From the NCBI RefSeq assembly GCF_008386395.1, contig NZ_CP043761.1:5704001-5768000 (forward strand): a stretch of DNA of 64,000 nucleotides. Direction: 5' to 3'. Shown piece after piece: positions 1-8,367 of the stretch. The notes below the pieces were generated by a model that ran no database searches, was not told where the DNA came from, and was given only the letters and a program-made list of their open reading frames with translations. Made by a program: the position numbers and the translations under genes. Every line of letters begins with the position of its first letter. Position 1 is the stretch's first letter. This stretch comes from Paenibacillus sp. 37. Its GTDB lineage: Bacteria > Bacillota > Bacilli > Paenibacillales > Paenibacillaceae.

Positions 1-1458
1 GACGTAGGCTTGGAGAAGTTCTGCTGTCTCGTCTGTCATGATGGCCGGGTGAGCATAGATGATCACCTTATAATCGGATAAATCCTCCAGTGTTGTCGTT
101 GGTTGCAGTGTAACCATGTCCGTCGGAATATGACGATACTGGAGCTGCTTATACCAGGAGCGTACACTCTGTTGCTGAAGCGGACCGTGCCACTCGTCCA
201 ACTCCCCGTCCCAGATGTTATCGTAATCCTGTAGGATCGCAACATCGGCTTGATATGTAGTGCCTGCAATAACACGCCCGATCTTGACAAACTCTTCCCC
301 TACTTGTGCAACCTCGCGTACCCTTCTGTTGGGCTGATTATGGTAATCATTGATGCCATGCCAGTACATCTCGGTGCCAAATGTTGCCGTCCGCCAGCGG
401 AAGTAGACGAGCAGATCTGTTCCGTGAAGAACAGATTGATATGACCATAATCGGATCTGTCCCGGTCTTGGCGTACCCATGCCTATACTGTCAACCCAGC
501 CTCCTGGCCCAGACTGTTGTTCCATGACGCAGAAGTTCGGTGACATGTTGCGTACGTTCGACAGTTTCATGCTCCAGGCCCGATCTTGTAATGAGTTATC
601 GTCTGTCCCTGGGAAGATCGTGGAAAACTGCGGATACGAATCATAAGAGAAGAAATCCAATAAATCCTCTGTCATTTCATGATTATCCAAGTGTCCAAAC
701 GTACCGTTTGTTGTGATCCAATGTTTCGGATCCAGTTCCCGAATGATGTCCACCTGAAGCTTGGCAAATGAAATGGTATTAGCTGAGATGAATCTCTTTT
801 CATCTAGTGCCAAATGAGGATTTGGCGATTGGCTGACCATATTTCGGGTAAGGTGAACTTGCTCCCAGTCGGTATAGGTCTGACTCCAGAAAACGGTTCC
901 CCAAGCCTGGTTCAGATTCTCCAACGATTCATAACGATTCTTAAGCCATTCACGGAAGGCGACATGGTCCGCCTCAGCATAGAAAACATCCATATGACAA
1001 TTGAATTCGTTATCGATCTGCCATCCAATAAGAGCCGGATGATCTTTATAGGCAATCACCATATTGCGCACGATTTTTTCACATTGCTGTCTGTAGATTG
1101 GGCTACTGTAATTGGTATGACGCCGCATACCGTGTTGATACAATACCCCGTCCTTATTTGCGTTTAATACTTCAGGATATTTTGATGTTAACCATGCTGG
1201 TGGAGTTGCAGTAGGTGTTCCCAAAATAACGCTCAAACCATATTGATGCGCCAGATCCAGTGCCTTCTGAAAAAAACTAAAATCGAACTGGTCTTCTTCC
1301 GGTTCAAAGATGGACCATGCAAATTCAGCCATCCGAATAACTGTGATATTCATCTCTTTCATTCTACGGAAATCGTCCTCCCACAACGCTTCCGACCAGT
1401 GCTCAGGGTAATAACAGACCCCCAGTTTCAATTCATCCATTTGGATTGATTTTGCCAC
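1..1458 (-). CDS. GH42 beta-galactosidase, N-terminal 486 residues (runs off window edge)
   Basis: Family 42 glycoside hydrolase that cleaves terminal beta-galactosides, probably oligosaccharides, in the cytoplasm; no signal peptide is visible. The protein opens MAKSIQMDELKLGVCYYPEH and reads through the TIM barrel. The proton donor is Glu151 in WQIDNEF and the nucleophile is Glu313 in VMEQQSGPGGW; the spacing matches the Glu141/Glu312 pair known for the Thermus enzyme. A start at GTG 1458 is chosen because AAGGGGG lies nine bases upstream; the ATG at 1440 has no such site. The C-terminal roughly 200 residues (trimerisation and beta domains) lie beyond position 1. It is divergent from an AraC regulator at 1640, its likely activator. 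Family assignment is secure; the sugar substrate is not. Confidence 0.93.
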   Translation of the reverse strand, partial: MAKSIQMDELKLGVCYYPEHWSEALWEDDFRRMKEMNITVIRMAEFAWSIFEPEEDQFDFSFFQKALDLAHQYGLSVILGTPTATPPAWLTSKYPEVLNANKDGVLYQHGMRRHTNYSSPIYRQQCEKIVRNMVIAYKDHPALIGWQIDNEFNCHMDVFYAEADHVAFREWLKNRYESLENLNQAWGTVFWSQTYTDWEQVHLTRNMVSQSPNPHLALDEKRFISANTISFAKLQVDIIRELDPKHWITTNGTFGHLDNHEMTEDLLDFFSYDSYPQFSTIFPGTDDNSLQDRAWSMKLSNVRNMSPNFCVMEQQSGPGGWVDSIGMGTPRPGQIRLWSYQSVLHGTDLLVYFRWRTATFGTEMYWHGINDYHNQPNRRVREVAQVGEEFVKIGRVIAGTTYQADVAILQDYDNIWDGELDEWHGPLQQQSVRSWYKQLQYRHIPTDMVTLQPTTTLEDLSDYKVIIYAHPAIMTDETAELLQAYV

Positions 1459-1520
1459 CTTTAATTGCCCCCTTAACCTGCCATATTGCCTCCATTCTAT
1501 TGGAACCTTCACATATAATA

Positions 1521-1560
1521 AATGACAAGATTATGCGACTTATAATAAAATATTGTCATT
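1521..1560. promoter_or_regulatory. Inverted repeat in the GH42/araC divergent promoter region
   Basis: AATGACAA at 1521-1528 is mirrored by TTGTCATT at 1553-1560, separated by 24 AT-rich bases, midway between the two divergent starts. The position and symmetry suit a regulator site, possibly for the neighbouring AraC protein, but nothing in the sequence proves binding. Confidence 0.35.
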
Positions 1561-1639
1561 GTCCAAGATTCAAATAACAGTAGGCTGAATTGATTTCAGT
1601 TCACTACATAAAAATATTGCGTTCAAATGGAGGATGCAC

Positions 1640-2491
1640 GTGAAAGAACACATCTTTCTCCCCAAGCCGGTTTTCCCCAGACATGTATGTTTTCCCGATT
1701 TTATTGGAGGGTACAGTGACTTTCCGAAACATTATGTGAATCGGGAATATCGAACCAAAGAAATTAATTTGGATCAATGCTACAATTTGCACATTGTCCT
1801 GGACGGTAAAGGATTCCTGGATACGGGAACCACTCGTTATGAGCTAACACGAGGGCAGGGATTTCTCTATGGTCCCGGTCTCAGACAAACCTACTACTCC
1901 GATTTGGATGATCCGTGGAGTATTCGTTGGATTCATTTTTACGGCATTCGTCTCGAAGAACTGTTAAACGGAAAAGGCGTTGACGAGCCATGGCTGTTTC
2001 AATGTTCCAACTTCTCGGTGGTTACCGCGCTCATGGAGCGATTACTGGAGCTAGGCAGAGGCTATCAGGTGGAGGACGAGCACAGTGTGGCAGCTACACT
2101 CTATGAACTTCTGACCCGATTGCAATCCGCAGCGAGCCAAATCAATGTTTCGTTAAATCACACTTCAGAGCGAATTCGTGAAGCAGGGAATTATATTCGC
2201 TCCCATAGTAACGAGCACATTACACTAGACCACGCTGCCGGGATTGCCGGATACAGTACAACATACTTTAGCCGCAAGTTCAGTCAGACGTTTGGAGTCT
2301 CTTTCCCGGAATTCCTTTTGGAATCCAGGTTACTACATGCGAAACAGCTGCTCGCAACAACCAACCTTTCCATTAAACAAATTACGCTGGAAACGGGATT
2401 CTCTCAGTCAAGCTACTTCATCCGATGTTTTAAAACCCAGGAAAACGTAACACCTATGCAATTTCGAATGATGCACAATCATTCGTTATAG
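1640..2491 (+). CDS. AraC-family transcriptional regulator (cupin sensor plus HTH)
   Basis: Predicted sugar-responsive DNA-binding regulator of about 283 residues. Residues 1-150 form a cupin-like arabinose-binding fold (GQGFLYGPG, WIHFYG). The last 100 residues hold two helix-turn-helix motifs, with ITLDHAAGIAGYSTTYFSRKF as the first recognition segment and the AraC signature LSIKQITLETGFSQSSYFIR near the C-terminus. GGAGG at 1629-1633 touches the upstream ATG (1634), so the GTG at 1640, six bases downstream of the site, is the better start. It lies divergent to the GH42 gene, a common arrangement in which AraC proteins activate the linked glycosidase. Targets are inferred from position only. 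Confidence 0.88.
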   Translation: MKEHIFLPKPVFPRHVCFPDFIGGYSDFPKHYVNREYRTKEINLDQCYNLHIVLDGKGFLDTGTTRYELTRGQGFLYGPGLRQTYYSDLDDPWSIRWIHFYGIRLEELLNGKGVDEPWLFQCSNFSVVTALMERLLELGRGYQVEDEHSVAATLYELLTRLQSAASQINVSLNHTSERIREAGNYIRSHSNEHITLDHAAGIAGYSTTYFSRKFSQTFGVSFPEFLLESRLLHAKQLLATTNLSIKQITLETGFSQSSYFIRCFKTQENVTPMQFRMMHNHSL

Positions 2492-2520
2492 GCAGATGTT
2501 CCTTGAACAAGCTGACGCAA

Positions 2521-2555
2521 AAGAAGACTCTGCATACAACATGCAGAGTCTTCTT
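2521..2555. terminator. Bidirectional intrinsic terminator
   Basis: A perfect 15-bp stem (2521-2535 with 2541-2555) encloses a five-base loop between two convergent genes, the AraC gene and the XRE gene. T-rich stretches follow on both strands. Confidence 0.85.
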
Positions 2556-2565
2556 CGGTCATTTT

Positions 2566-2799
2566 TCACAAATGTTCATTTGTATCTTCGTCCTCGTCAG
2601 CCTTATATTCCAAAATATCTCCAGGCTGACAATCCAGTGCTTTACAGATGGCATCCAGAGTGGATAAACGGATCGCTTTTGCTTTTCCTGTTTTTAATAT
2701 GGAAATATTGGCGAGCGTGATTTCAACTCTCTCGGCAAGCTCGGTAACTGACATTTTCCTCTTTGCCAACATCACATCAATATTAATTATAATGGCCAT
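2566..2799 (-). CDS. Small XRE/Cro-type HTH regulator (YozG-like)
   Basis: A 77-residue, single-domain DNA-binding protein of the Cro/CI family. The helix-turn-helix spans roughly residues 16-40 (MSVTELAERVEITLANISIL), followed by the LSTLDAICKALDCQPGDILEY tail typical of the compact YozG-type regulators, and an acidic C-terminus (ADEDEDTNEHL). GAGGTG precedes the ATG. It starts ten bases after the stop of the DUF2975 membrane protein, so the two are co-transcribed. In B. subtilis the equivalent yozG/yoaS pair is also adjacent. The target is unknown; autoregulation of the pair is likely by analogy. Confidence 0.85.
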   Translation of the reverse strand: MAIIINIDVMLAKRKMSVTELAERVEITLANISILKTGKAKAIRLSTLDAICKALDCQPGDILEYKADEDEDTNEHL

Positions 2800-2808
2800 A
2801 TATTCACC

Positions 2809-3285
2809 TCAGACCACTAGGTCATTTTCTGATTTGATATCAATCGCTTCCTGTAACAATCTTTGGAGCACAGCGGAAAACACTGCGATGACCAATGAAG
2901 CAAAAACAGGAACCATTCCCATTAGAATGAGGCCTGGGGCATCATCTTTCTCTGCTACAACATAAACAAAAGGCAACATCACAAAATAAAGACTACTGAT
3001 TACAATAGCACAATATTTTATTGTTTTTAAGGATTTCACTGACATTAGAGAGAACGCTTCATTTTTGTCGATGTAGCTCAGCAGACGGAATGCCTGGTAC
3101 AGTGCAACGATAAACGGAATAACTGACACATACATAATAATCACTATGGGGTATAGCGCACCTGCATAATTTGGATTCACCGGATTGTTCGCTAACCAGG
3201 GTATGCCGAATATACATAAGGCAAGAATGGGAACACCAATAAGCAACACAGCCAATTTTAAAAAGATGGTTGTACCTCGCTTCAC
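2809..3285 (-). CDS. DUF2975 four-helix membrane protein (YoaS-like)
   Basis: Integral membrane protein of about 158 residues with four hydrophobic segments (approximately residues 9-30, 42-65, 87-110 and 124-148) separated by short loops; no catalytic motif is visible. This is the DUF2975 architecture, which nearly always travels with a small XRE regulator, as here. The start is ambiguous: GTG 3294 abuts the AGTGAG sequence, whereas GTG 3285 has GAGGTG at a good distance and is preferred. Function is unknown in the family. Confidence 0.8.
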   Translation of the reverse strand: MKRGTTIFLKLAVLLIGVPILALCIFGIPWLANNPVNPNYAGALYPIVIIMYVSVIPFIVALYQAFRLLSYIDKNEAFSLMSVKSLKTIKYCAIVISSLYFVMLPFVYVVAEKDDAPGLILMGMVPVFASLVIAVFSAVLQRLLQEAIDIKSENDLVV

Positions 3286-3443
3286 AAAAAGCACCTCACT
3301 TGTTTTAAGTGATATGAATTTATCATAATATTTATCGTTTTACAATAAATTTTTATTGCAAAACAGATTTTATTTATTCTTTTGCCCATTAAGGAAGGAA
3401 GACCAAAAGATCCCCCCTCTTTGCTTCATTGATTCTTGGACAC

Positions 3444-3487
3444 AAAAAAAGTCCAAAGATAGCCACTGAATGTGGTTATCTTTGAAC
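3444..3487 (-). terminator. Intrinsic terminator downstream of the DUF3024 gene
   Basis: Read on the minus strand, AGTTCAAAGATAACCACA pairs with TGGCTATCTTTGGACT (one bulge/mismatch) and is followed by TTTTTTTG. It closes the cobW-rpsN-DUF3024 transcript. Confidence 0.85.
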
Positions 3488-3491
3488 TCAC

Positions 3492-3827
3492 TCACGTCCG
3501 CCAGAACAGCCCAGCCTCATCCCGTTCCACCTGCTCGAGCACATTTTCAAAATCGGAACAAGGTGTAATAACATCTACCGGATTCCAGCTGCTCTGTTCA
3601 TCTCTGGCAAACACCTTCCACTGATTTTCTTCCCAGTAAAATCGGGCAATATGCATCTTCTCCCATTGATACCGTTCCTCGGCGGGTCTTTCTTCGGTCA
3701 GGATCAATTCATTGTCATTCATCACATAGGTCAACTTCACCATCGTACGCAGTGGCGCAGGAACCTTCTCGTGAATATAGCCATTCATCACCGACTGAAT
3801 TCTTCGTAACGTAAACGAGTCCAACAT
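3492..3827 (-). CDS. DUF3024 protein
   Basis: Small cytoplasmic protein of about 111 residues matching the DUF3024 family: LDSFTLRRIQSVMNGYI at the N-terminus, an Arg/Glu-rich middle and a tryptophan-rich core (ARFYWEENQWKVFARDEQ). No function is known. An upstream in-frame ATG at 3869 would add 14 residues not typical of the family and lacks a good ribosome site, so ATG 3827 is preferred, with AAAGGGTG upstream. It directly follows rpsN and is the last gene before the terminator, so it would be expressed with the zinc-starvation genes. Whether it has a role in zinc homeostasis is inference. Confidence 0.78.
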   Translation of the reverse strand: MLDSFTLRRIQSVMNGYIHEKVPAPLRTMVKLTYVMNDNELILTEERPAEERYQWEKMHIARFYWEENQWKVFARDEQSSWNPVDVITPCSDFENVLEQVERDEAGLFWRT

Positions 3828-3870
3828 GAAGATGCACACCCTTTCAGCAAAATACCACCCTTTGATCATG

Positions 3871-4140
3871 TTACCAGCTGGATTTTGTTACACCAGGAAT
3901 CTGCCCTTGATGTGCCAGTTCTCTGAACTTAATTCGAGACACCTTGAACTTGCGTAGATAACCCCGCGGGCGGCCTGTCACTTCACAACGGTTCTTCAAA
4001 CGAGTCGGAGATGCATTCCGCGGCAATTTCTGCAATGCCTCGTAATCCCCTTTTTCCTTCAGTTCCCGGCGCAGGTCCGCATATTTTGCCACGATCGCCT
4101 GACGTTGCTTCTCACGTACCACTTTAGATTTTTTAGCCAT
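3871..4140 (-). CDS. rpsN: 30S ribosomal protein S14, zinc-independent (C-minus) paralogue
   Basis: Alternative S14 of 89 residues, binding 16S rRNA in the small-subunit head. The sequence contains a single cysteine ([11 protein letters not shown]) and lacks the paired CxxC zinc ligands of the standard Bacillus S14, so it is the zinc-independent form. Such paralogues replace the zinc-containing copy when zinc is scarce and are usually Zur-repressed. Here it lies downstream of the CobW gene, separated by repeat element A copy 1, with no strong promoter of its own, so it probably depends on the Zur-controlled promoter at 5635-5664. AAGGAGCTG precedes the ATG. Confidence 0.95.
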   Translation of the reverse strand: MAKKSKVVREKQRQAIVAKYADLRRELKEKGDYEALQKLPRNASPTRLKNRCEVTGRPRGYLRKFKVSRIKFRELAHQGQIPGVTKSSW

Positions 4141-4178
4141 GAAATCCAGCTCCTTTATCCCTAGAATTTATGTTTATA

Positions 4179-4364
4179 AATTGAACTAAAGAAATTTACA
4201 CTGCACACTCCGATGACAGATCAACCTTCCGATCGCTGTTATCCCCAGATTTTTTTAATTCCTTTTATAAAGGGGAAATCCGGGGAAAGCGTATGCTTCC
4301 GATGCAGCTTTCTTTCAGAAAGCTTTTAGCTTCGCTTCTTCAGGTCCTTTCTGTCCTCTCTGAC
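4179..4364 (+). repeat. Element A copy 1 (long subtype), between cobW and rpsN
   Basis: Palindromic dispersed repeat. The left end TTGAACTAA at 4181, the core GATCGCTGTTATCCCC near 4232, the hairpin tip CCTTTTATAAAGG and the right arm ending CTTTCTGTCCTCTCTGAC are all present. It carries the extra AAGCTTTC-type side hairpin seen also in copies 5 and 7. The right terminal repeat is cut short exactly at the stop codon of the CobW gene. Confidence 0.85.
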
Positions 4365-5561
4365 TTATACAGCTTCCACAGGCCATGGTAGGGGATTATC
4401 AAAATGACCCCAGTCGCCCAGCATTTCTTCATCACTGAGCAGGCACTGGTCCAGCTCGTCTTCAATGCTGGCACGTTCCATGTCGATCCCGATCATGACA
4501 AGCTCTGTCTGACGATCTCCCCACTGGGCATCCCATTTCTCCAGAACATCCGGCTCGTTACGTAAAATCTCTTCCTTGTCCGTTTCCGGCAACGCCGCGA
4601 CCCAATGTCCCGCAGGACCAAATTGAATGGATGGTCCCGCCTGACTCAGGCTTGCAGCAACATCCCCTTCGGCCGCAAGCCATACTAAACCTTTGGCACG
4701 TACCACTTCTTCCGGCCAGTAACTCATGAATTCAGCCAGACGGGAAGGATGGAACGGCTTTCTCCGGCGATAGACAAAGGAACCAATACCATATTCCTCC
4801 GTTTCCGGTGTATGCGACTCTTTCTCCAGCTCCTGAATCCATCCAGCGGACATGCTCACTTTCTCAAAATCAAAGCGGTTTGTATTCAGAATCTCGGACG
4901 GATTCACCTGTCCATTCTGGGTCCGAATGATCTTGGCGTTAGGCTGTAGCTTCCGGATGATACCTTCGAGCTTGTTCAGCTCGGTGTCATCGACCAGATC
5001 ACATTTGTTCAGCAGCAGTACATCACAGGTTTCGATCTGATCGATCAACAAGTCTACGACGTCACGGGTGTCCTCATCTCCGGTCGCCTGATTACGATCC
5101 AGAAGACTCTGTCCTGATCCAAAATCATGCCAGAATCGATTGGCATCCACCACCGTTACCAGACAATCCAATCGGGCCAGACTAGTTAGATCAATACCCG
5201 ACTCCTCATCGGCGTATGTAAAGGTCTGTGCAACGGGAACAGGTTCACTGATGCCAGTGGATTCGATCAAAATATAATCATACTTGCCTTCGTTCACCAG
5301 CTTCTCAATCTCCTGCATCAGATCATCCCGCAAGGTACAGCAGATACAGCCGTTCGACAACTCCACCAGCTTCTCTTCGGTTCGAGACAAGGTTGCCTCC
5401 CCCTTAACCAGCGCAGCATCAATGTTCACCTCACTCATGTCGTTGACGATCACCGCAACTTTGAGTCCCTGTCTGTTGTTCAACACATGATTCAAAACCG
5501 TCGTTTTCCCTGAACCGAGGTAACCACTCAGTACGGTTACCGGAACTTGCTTTTGTGTCAT
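4365..5561 (-). CDS. CobW/COG0523-family GTPase, putative zinc metallochaperone
   Basis: GTP-dependent metallochaperone of 398 residues. The N-terminal G domain has Walker A GYLGSGKTT (residues 13-21), the family's metal-binding CxCC motif in GCICCTLRDDL (about residue 70), ESTG, and NKCD as the guanine-specificity motif. A C-terminal CobW_C domain follows (about 260-380). Members controlled by Zur (YciC, ZigA/ZNG type) are thought to hand zinc to priority proteins when the metal is short. The Zur-like operator upstream and the zinc-free S14 downstream support that subtype here rather than the cobalamin or nitrile hydratase subtypes. The start at 5561 has AAGGAG upstream. Confidence 0.9.
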   Translation of the reverse strand: MTQKQVPVTVLSGYLGSGKTTVLNHVLNNRQGLKVAVIVNDMSEVNIDAALVKGEATLSRTEEKLVELSNGCICCTLRDDLMQEIEKLVNEGKYDYILIESTGISEPVPVAQTFTYADEESGIDLTSLARLDCLVTVVDANRFWHDFGSGQSLLDRNQATGDEDTRDVVDLLIDQIETCDVLLLNKCDLVDDTELNKLEGIIRKLQPNAKIIRTQNGQVNPSEILNTNRFDFEKVSMSAGWIQELEKESHTPETEEYGIGSFVYRRRKPFHPSRLAEFMSYWPEEVVRAKGLVWLAAEGDVAASLSQAGPSIQFGPAGHWVAALPETDKEEILRNEPDVLEKWDAQWGDRQTELVMIGIDMERASIEDELDQCLLSDEEMLGDWGHFDNPLPWPVEAV

Positions 5562-5604
5562 AGAAATCTACTCCTTATATTTGCAGTCTGTGTAACTTGG
5601 ACTT

Positions 5605-5625
5605 TAATAGTAATTATTACGATTA
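5605..5625 (-). promoter_or_regulatory. Zur-like operator upstream of cobW
   Basis: On the minus strand this reads TAATCGTAAT-A-ATTACTATTA, a near-palindrome with one mismatch to the Bacillus-type Zur box (ATCGTAATNATTACGAT). It lies just downstream of the -10 element, where a bound repressor would block transcription. The identical 21 bases occur at 16879-16899. Confidence 0.85.
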
Positions 5626-5634
5626 ACAACAATG

Positions 5635-5664
5635 ACTATAATCCTGTTGCACGGTCGTTGTCAA
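5635..5664 (-). promoter_or_regulatory. SigmaA-type promoter of the cobW operon
   Basis: Minus strand: TTGACA (5664-5659), 18-bp spacer, TATAGT (5640-5635). The Zur-like operator begins ten bases downstream of the -10 element. Confidence 0.75.
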
Positions 5665-5810
5665 ACTATTTTTACGAAATACTCTAGAAAAATGGATTAA
5701 ACAAACATCTATCGACGTACTTTCAGAGTAGGTAGATTGTGTTCAGTTGAAGTATCTCTTCCGATAATTGAACTGTTCAGATCCTTTGAAAACTTATAAA
5801 TGCTAGATAT

Positions 5811-5884
5811 AAAAAAGACTCATGATCTGTCTCCTGCCGCTTTGTAATCCTGATGATACGTGCCGAAAATCCAGTTCATGAGCC
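5811..5884 (-). terminator. Probable terminator of the cnt operon
   Basis: Minus strand: GGCTCATGAACTG (from 5884) can pair with CAGATCATGAGTC (to 5817), with two weak positions, followed directly by TTTTTT. The loop is long and contains a smaller GC-rich hairpin. It sits 14 bases after the last gene of the operon. Confidence 0.5.
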
Positions 5885-5897
5885 TTTACTTTACTAT

Positions 5898-7118
5898 TCA
5901 GCTTGCTACCACAGATCTGGCCTTATTTCCCGCTTCCATCCGTTGCCTGAATACCAACACCAGAACCATCGCTGCAATAGAGAGCAACGTGCAGATCATA
6001 AACATGGTCGAATACGAACTCACCTGTACAATAAGCCCCATCGCCAGTCCGCCCAAAGAGAATCCAAGGTCATACGAGGACATGAAGATTCCCATGAGTA
6101 CATATCTGGAATCCGCAGGCAGCACAAAAGACAGGTATGTGGTTAATGTCGGGTACAACAGTGCCAGGGCAAAGCCGCTGAACACCGCGGAGAGATACAC
6201 CAATGGCCCGATGATCTCCATCAGGCTGAGTAACTGGGTTCCCAGTGCTGCACACAGCATTAACCCTGCCATCAGCCAGGTATTCCAGCTACCGTCGGAC
6301 GGAATTTTTTTACGAAAAATAAACCTGCACAGGATCACAACCAATCCCTGTATCGTCAGAAATACCCCTGCACTTGCCATTCCGGTGGATACCATATACA
6401 GGGGAAGAAAGGTCGCTGTCGCCCCAAAGACGCAGGACGCAAACAACATCACCACACTGCTGATCAGCAGTGGCGTACTGCGCCAAATGCCGCCGAATGA
6501 ACGAAACATGTCACCCAAGGTGTACGATTTATTCTGCACGGTACTCCGTGGCAGATCCACATTATATCCAATCAGAAGTGGCAGCGCCGCCAGTCCGATC
6601 ATCAGCAGCGTAAACGCCAGATCACTGGCATTTTCCCAGATTTGTATGGCGAGGATCGGAATGACCAGAGAAGGAACCATCGTAAACAGGGTGTACATGG
6701 ACAGCCCTTGTGCCCGGTCTTTGTCCTCCAGCTTTTCCACAATGCCTGCCTGCATCGTCATGGAGAAAAAGGCCGTAGCCACCCCTTGCAGGGCTCTCAA
6801 CCAGAGATACGTCTCCACACCAAAAACAACAAACAGCAGCAACGTCCCGGCGTGTAAAAGCAATAGCCATTGCATCACACGAAGCGGCCCATGCTTACCC
6901 AGCAGCTGTGCTGCAAAAGGTCTCAAGAGCATACAGGTGAACATATATGCCCCCATCATCAGACCAATCTCAGCCTGATTCAATCCCGCGGCTTCGCTTC
7001 TCAAAGGCAGAATAATCGTCAAAGCTGAATTTGCCGCAAAAAATAAAAAGGCCAGCATATAAAACCGGATAAACGAAAAGGATACCGGATTTAATTTTCC
7101 ATTGGATGTTGCCGTCAT
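5898..7118 (-). CDS. MFS exporter, second CntE-like copy
   Basis: Twelve-helix major facilitator of about 406 residues, paralogous to the adjacent cntE throughout: both share IGLMMGAYMF-type helix 2, the RPF/RPW loop, ALQGVATAFFSM/ILQGVSTAFFSM and PTLTTYLSFVLP. It is the last gene of the metallophore operon and presumably a second exporter for the chelator or a variant of it. The start is uncertain: a TTG at 7163 overlaps the cntE stop, but ATG 7118 with GAAGG upstream gives an N-terminus matching cntE and is preferred. Export of a different substrate cannot be excluded. Confidence 0.8.
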   Translation of the reverse strand: MTATSNGKLNPVSFSFIRFYMLAFLFFAANSALTIILPLRSEAAGLNQAEIGLMMGAYMFTCMLLRPFAAQLLGKHGPLRVMQWLLLLHAGTLLLFVVFGVETYLWLRALQGVATAFFSMTMQAGIVEKLEDKDRAQGLSMYTLFTMVPSLVIPILAIQIWENASDLAFTLLMIGLAALPLLIGYNVDLPRSTVQNKSYTLGDMFRSFGGIWRSTPLLISSVVMLFASCVFGATATFLPLYMVSTGMASAGVFLTIQGLVVILCRFIFRKKIPSDGSWNTWLMAGLMLCAALGTQLLSLMEIIGPLVYLSAVFSGFALALLYPTLTTYLSFVLPADSRYVLMGIFMSSYDLGFSLGGLAMGLIVQVSSYSTMFMICTLLSIAAMVLVLVFRQRMEAGNKARSVVAS

Positions 7119-7159
7119 TGAAGCCTTCAAACGTTCGTCACCACTTTCTCTTCGGGCAG

Positions 7160-8353
7160 TCAATTCATAGATGTACCTGTCACGGGTCTACGCCGTTCAT
7201 AGGCAAAAACGATCATTACCGCTCCTAGGATAGCACAGATCATGTACATAAATGAATAGGAAGAGAAGTCAGCGACGGGTCCCATAATCACACCACCCAG
7301 AGAAATACCCAGATCCGCCATCGCAATAAATAGGCCGATCAGAACGTTCCGGTTCAGCTTAGGCAACACAAAAGATAAATAGGTCGTGAGTGTCGGATAC
7401 AGGATCGCCTGACCGATTCCCATGAATACAGCGCCCACATAGAAAAAGACCACCCCGCCTGTCACGGCAAAACTGACACATTGCGCAGCTACGGCGAGCA
7501 GACACATGGTGCCCATCATGAAAGGAGAATGCCAACTGCCATCAGACGGAATCCTTTTCCTAAGCATGATTCGAGCCAGCACCACCGTCCCGGCCTGAAG
7601 CATCAGATACACACCCGCATTCCCATTTGGTACTTGACTCGCATACAGCGGAATAAAGGTGGTAATCGCACCAAATACAACGGAAGCGGCGAGCATTAAC
7701 ACACTGCATCGAAACAGAAACGGATTCTTCACCAACTGACCAAAGGATTCCCACATACTGACGTTCTGCTCCGAAAGATTCTCAGCAGGTTGCTCCTTGT
7801 TTGGTTCCATTTTGGCGGTATATCCGAAGACACCCGTACAGACGGCAATGCCGATCAGAACCACTGTAAAATAATCCATGCCACCCGTCTGCCAGATTCC
7901 TAACGCGATAACAGGCCCCACGATCCCCGGAATATAACTGAATAGCGAATAATACGAAATCCCCTGTGACCGATCTTTCTCCGGAAGTGCATCAATAATG
8001 CCAATCTGCAAAGCCATAGAAAAGAACGCTGTCGATACCCCCTGCAAAATACGAGCAACCAAATAACCCTCGAGTCCCGTAAAGGTATATAAAATCAGGG
8101 CAAATCCATTGATGATCAGAATCAAACGCAATATTTTGATCGGACCGTGCTTTTGAATAATCCGACCTGCCCATGGTCTGAAAAACATCGTTGTGAACAT
8201 ATAAGCGCCCATGATCAGTCCAATCGTTGTACCACTCGCACCCAAGGACTCCCCTTGTAATGGGATGATCACGTTAAGAATGGCATTGGCACTGAAATAC
8301 AGAAGAACCAGTATGTACAAGCGCAGAAAAGGCCAAGACATCGCTCCACTCAC
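7160..8353 (-). CDS. cntE: CntE-type MFS metallophore exporter
   Basis: Twelve-transmembrane major facilitator of 397 residues, predicted to secrete the opine metallophore made by CntKLM, as S. aureus CntE does for staphylopine. Helix 1 starts at about residue 8 (LRLYILVLLYFSANA), and the conserved PTLTTYLSFVLPKLNRN segment lies near helix 10. The GTG start at 8353 has AGGGGGA nine bases upstream. It follows cntF by 14 bases, reproducing the S. aureus order cntABCDFE. A tandem paralogue follows. Assignment to the pathway rests on position in the operon, since MFS sequences alone do not define substrate. Confidence 0.85.
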   Translation of the reverse strand: MSGAMSWPFLRLYILVLLYFSANAILNVIIPLQGESLGASGTTIGLIMGAYMFTTMFFRPWAGRIIQKHGPIKILRLILIINGFALILYTFTGLEGYLVARILQGVSTAFFSMALQIGIIDALPEKDRSQGISYYSLFSYIPGIVGPVIALGIWQTGGMDYFTVVLIGIAVCTGVFGYTAKMEPNKEQPAENLSEQNVSMWESFGQLVKNPFLFRCSVLMLAASVVFGAITTFIPLYASQVPNGNAGVYLMLQAGTVVLARIMLRKRIPSDGSWHSPFMMGTMCLLAVAAQCVSFAVTGGVVFFYVGAVFMGIGQAILYPTLTTYLSFVLPKLNRNVLIGLFIAMADLGISLGGVIMGPVADFSSYSFMYMICAILGAVMIVFAYERRRPVTGTSMN

Positions 8354-8367
8354 AATGGGTGTTCCCC

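Noticed and set aside
5860..6978. Open frame of 372 codons on the plus strand
   Set aside because: Exactly antisense to the CntE-like MFS gene; the translation lacks family features, has no ribosome site and has the scrambled composition expected of an opposite-strand shadow.
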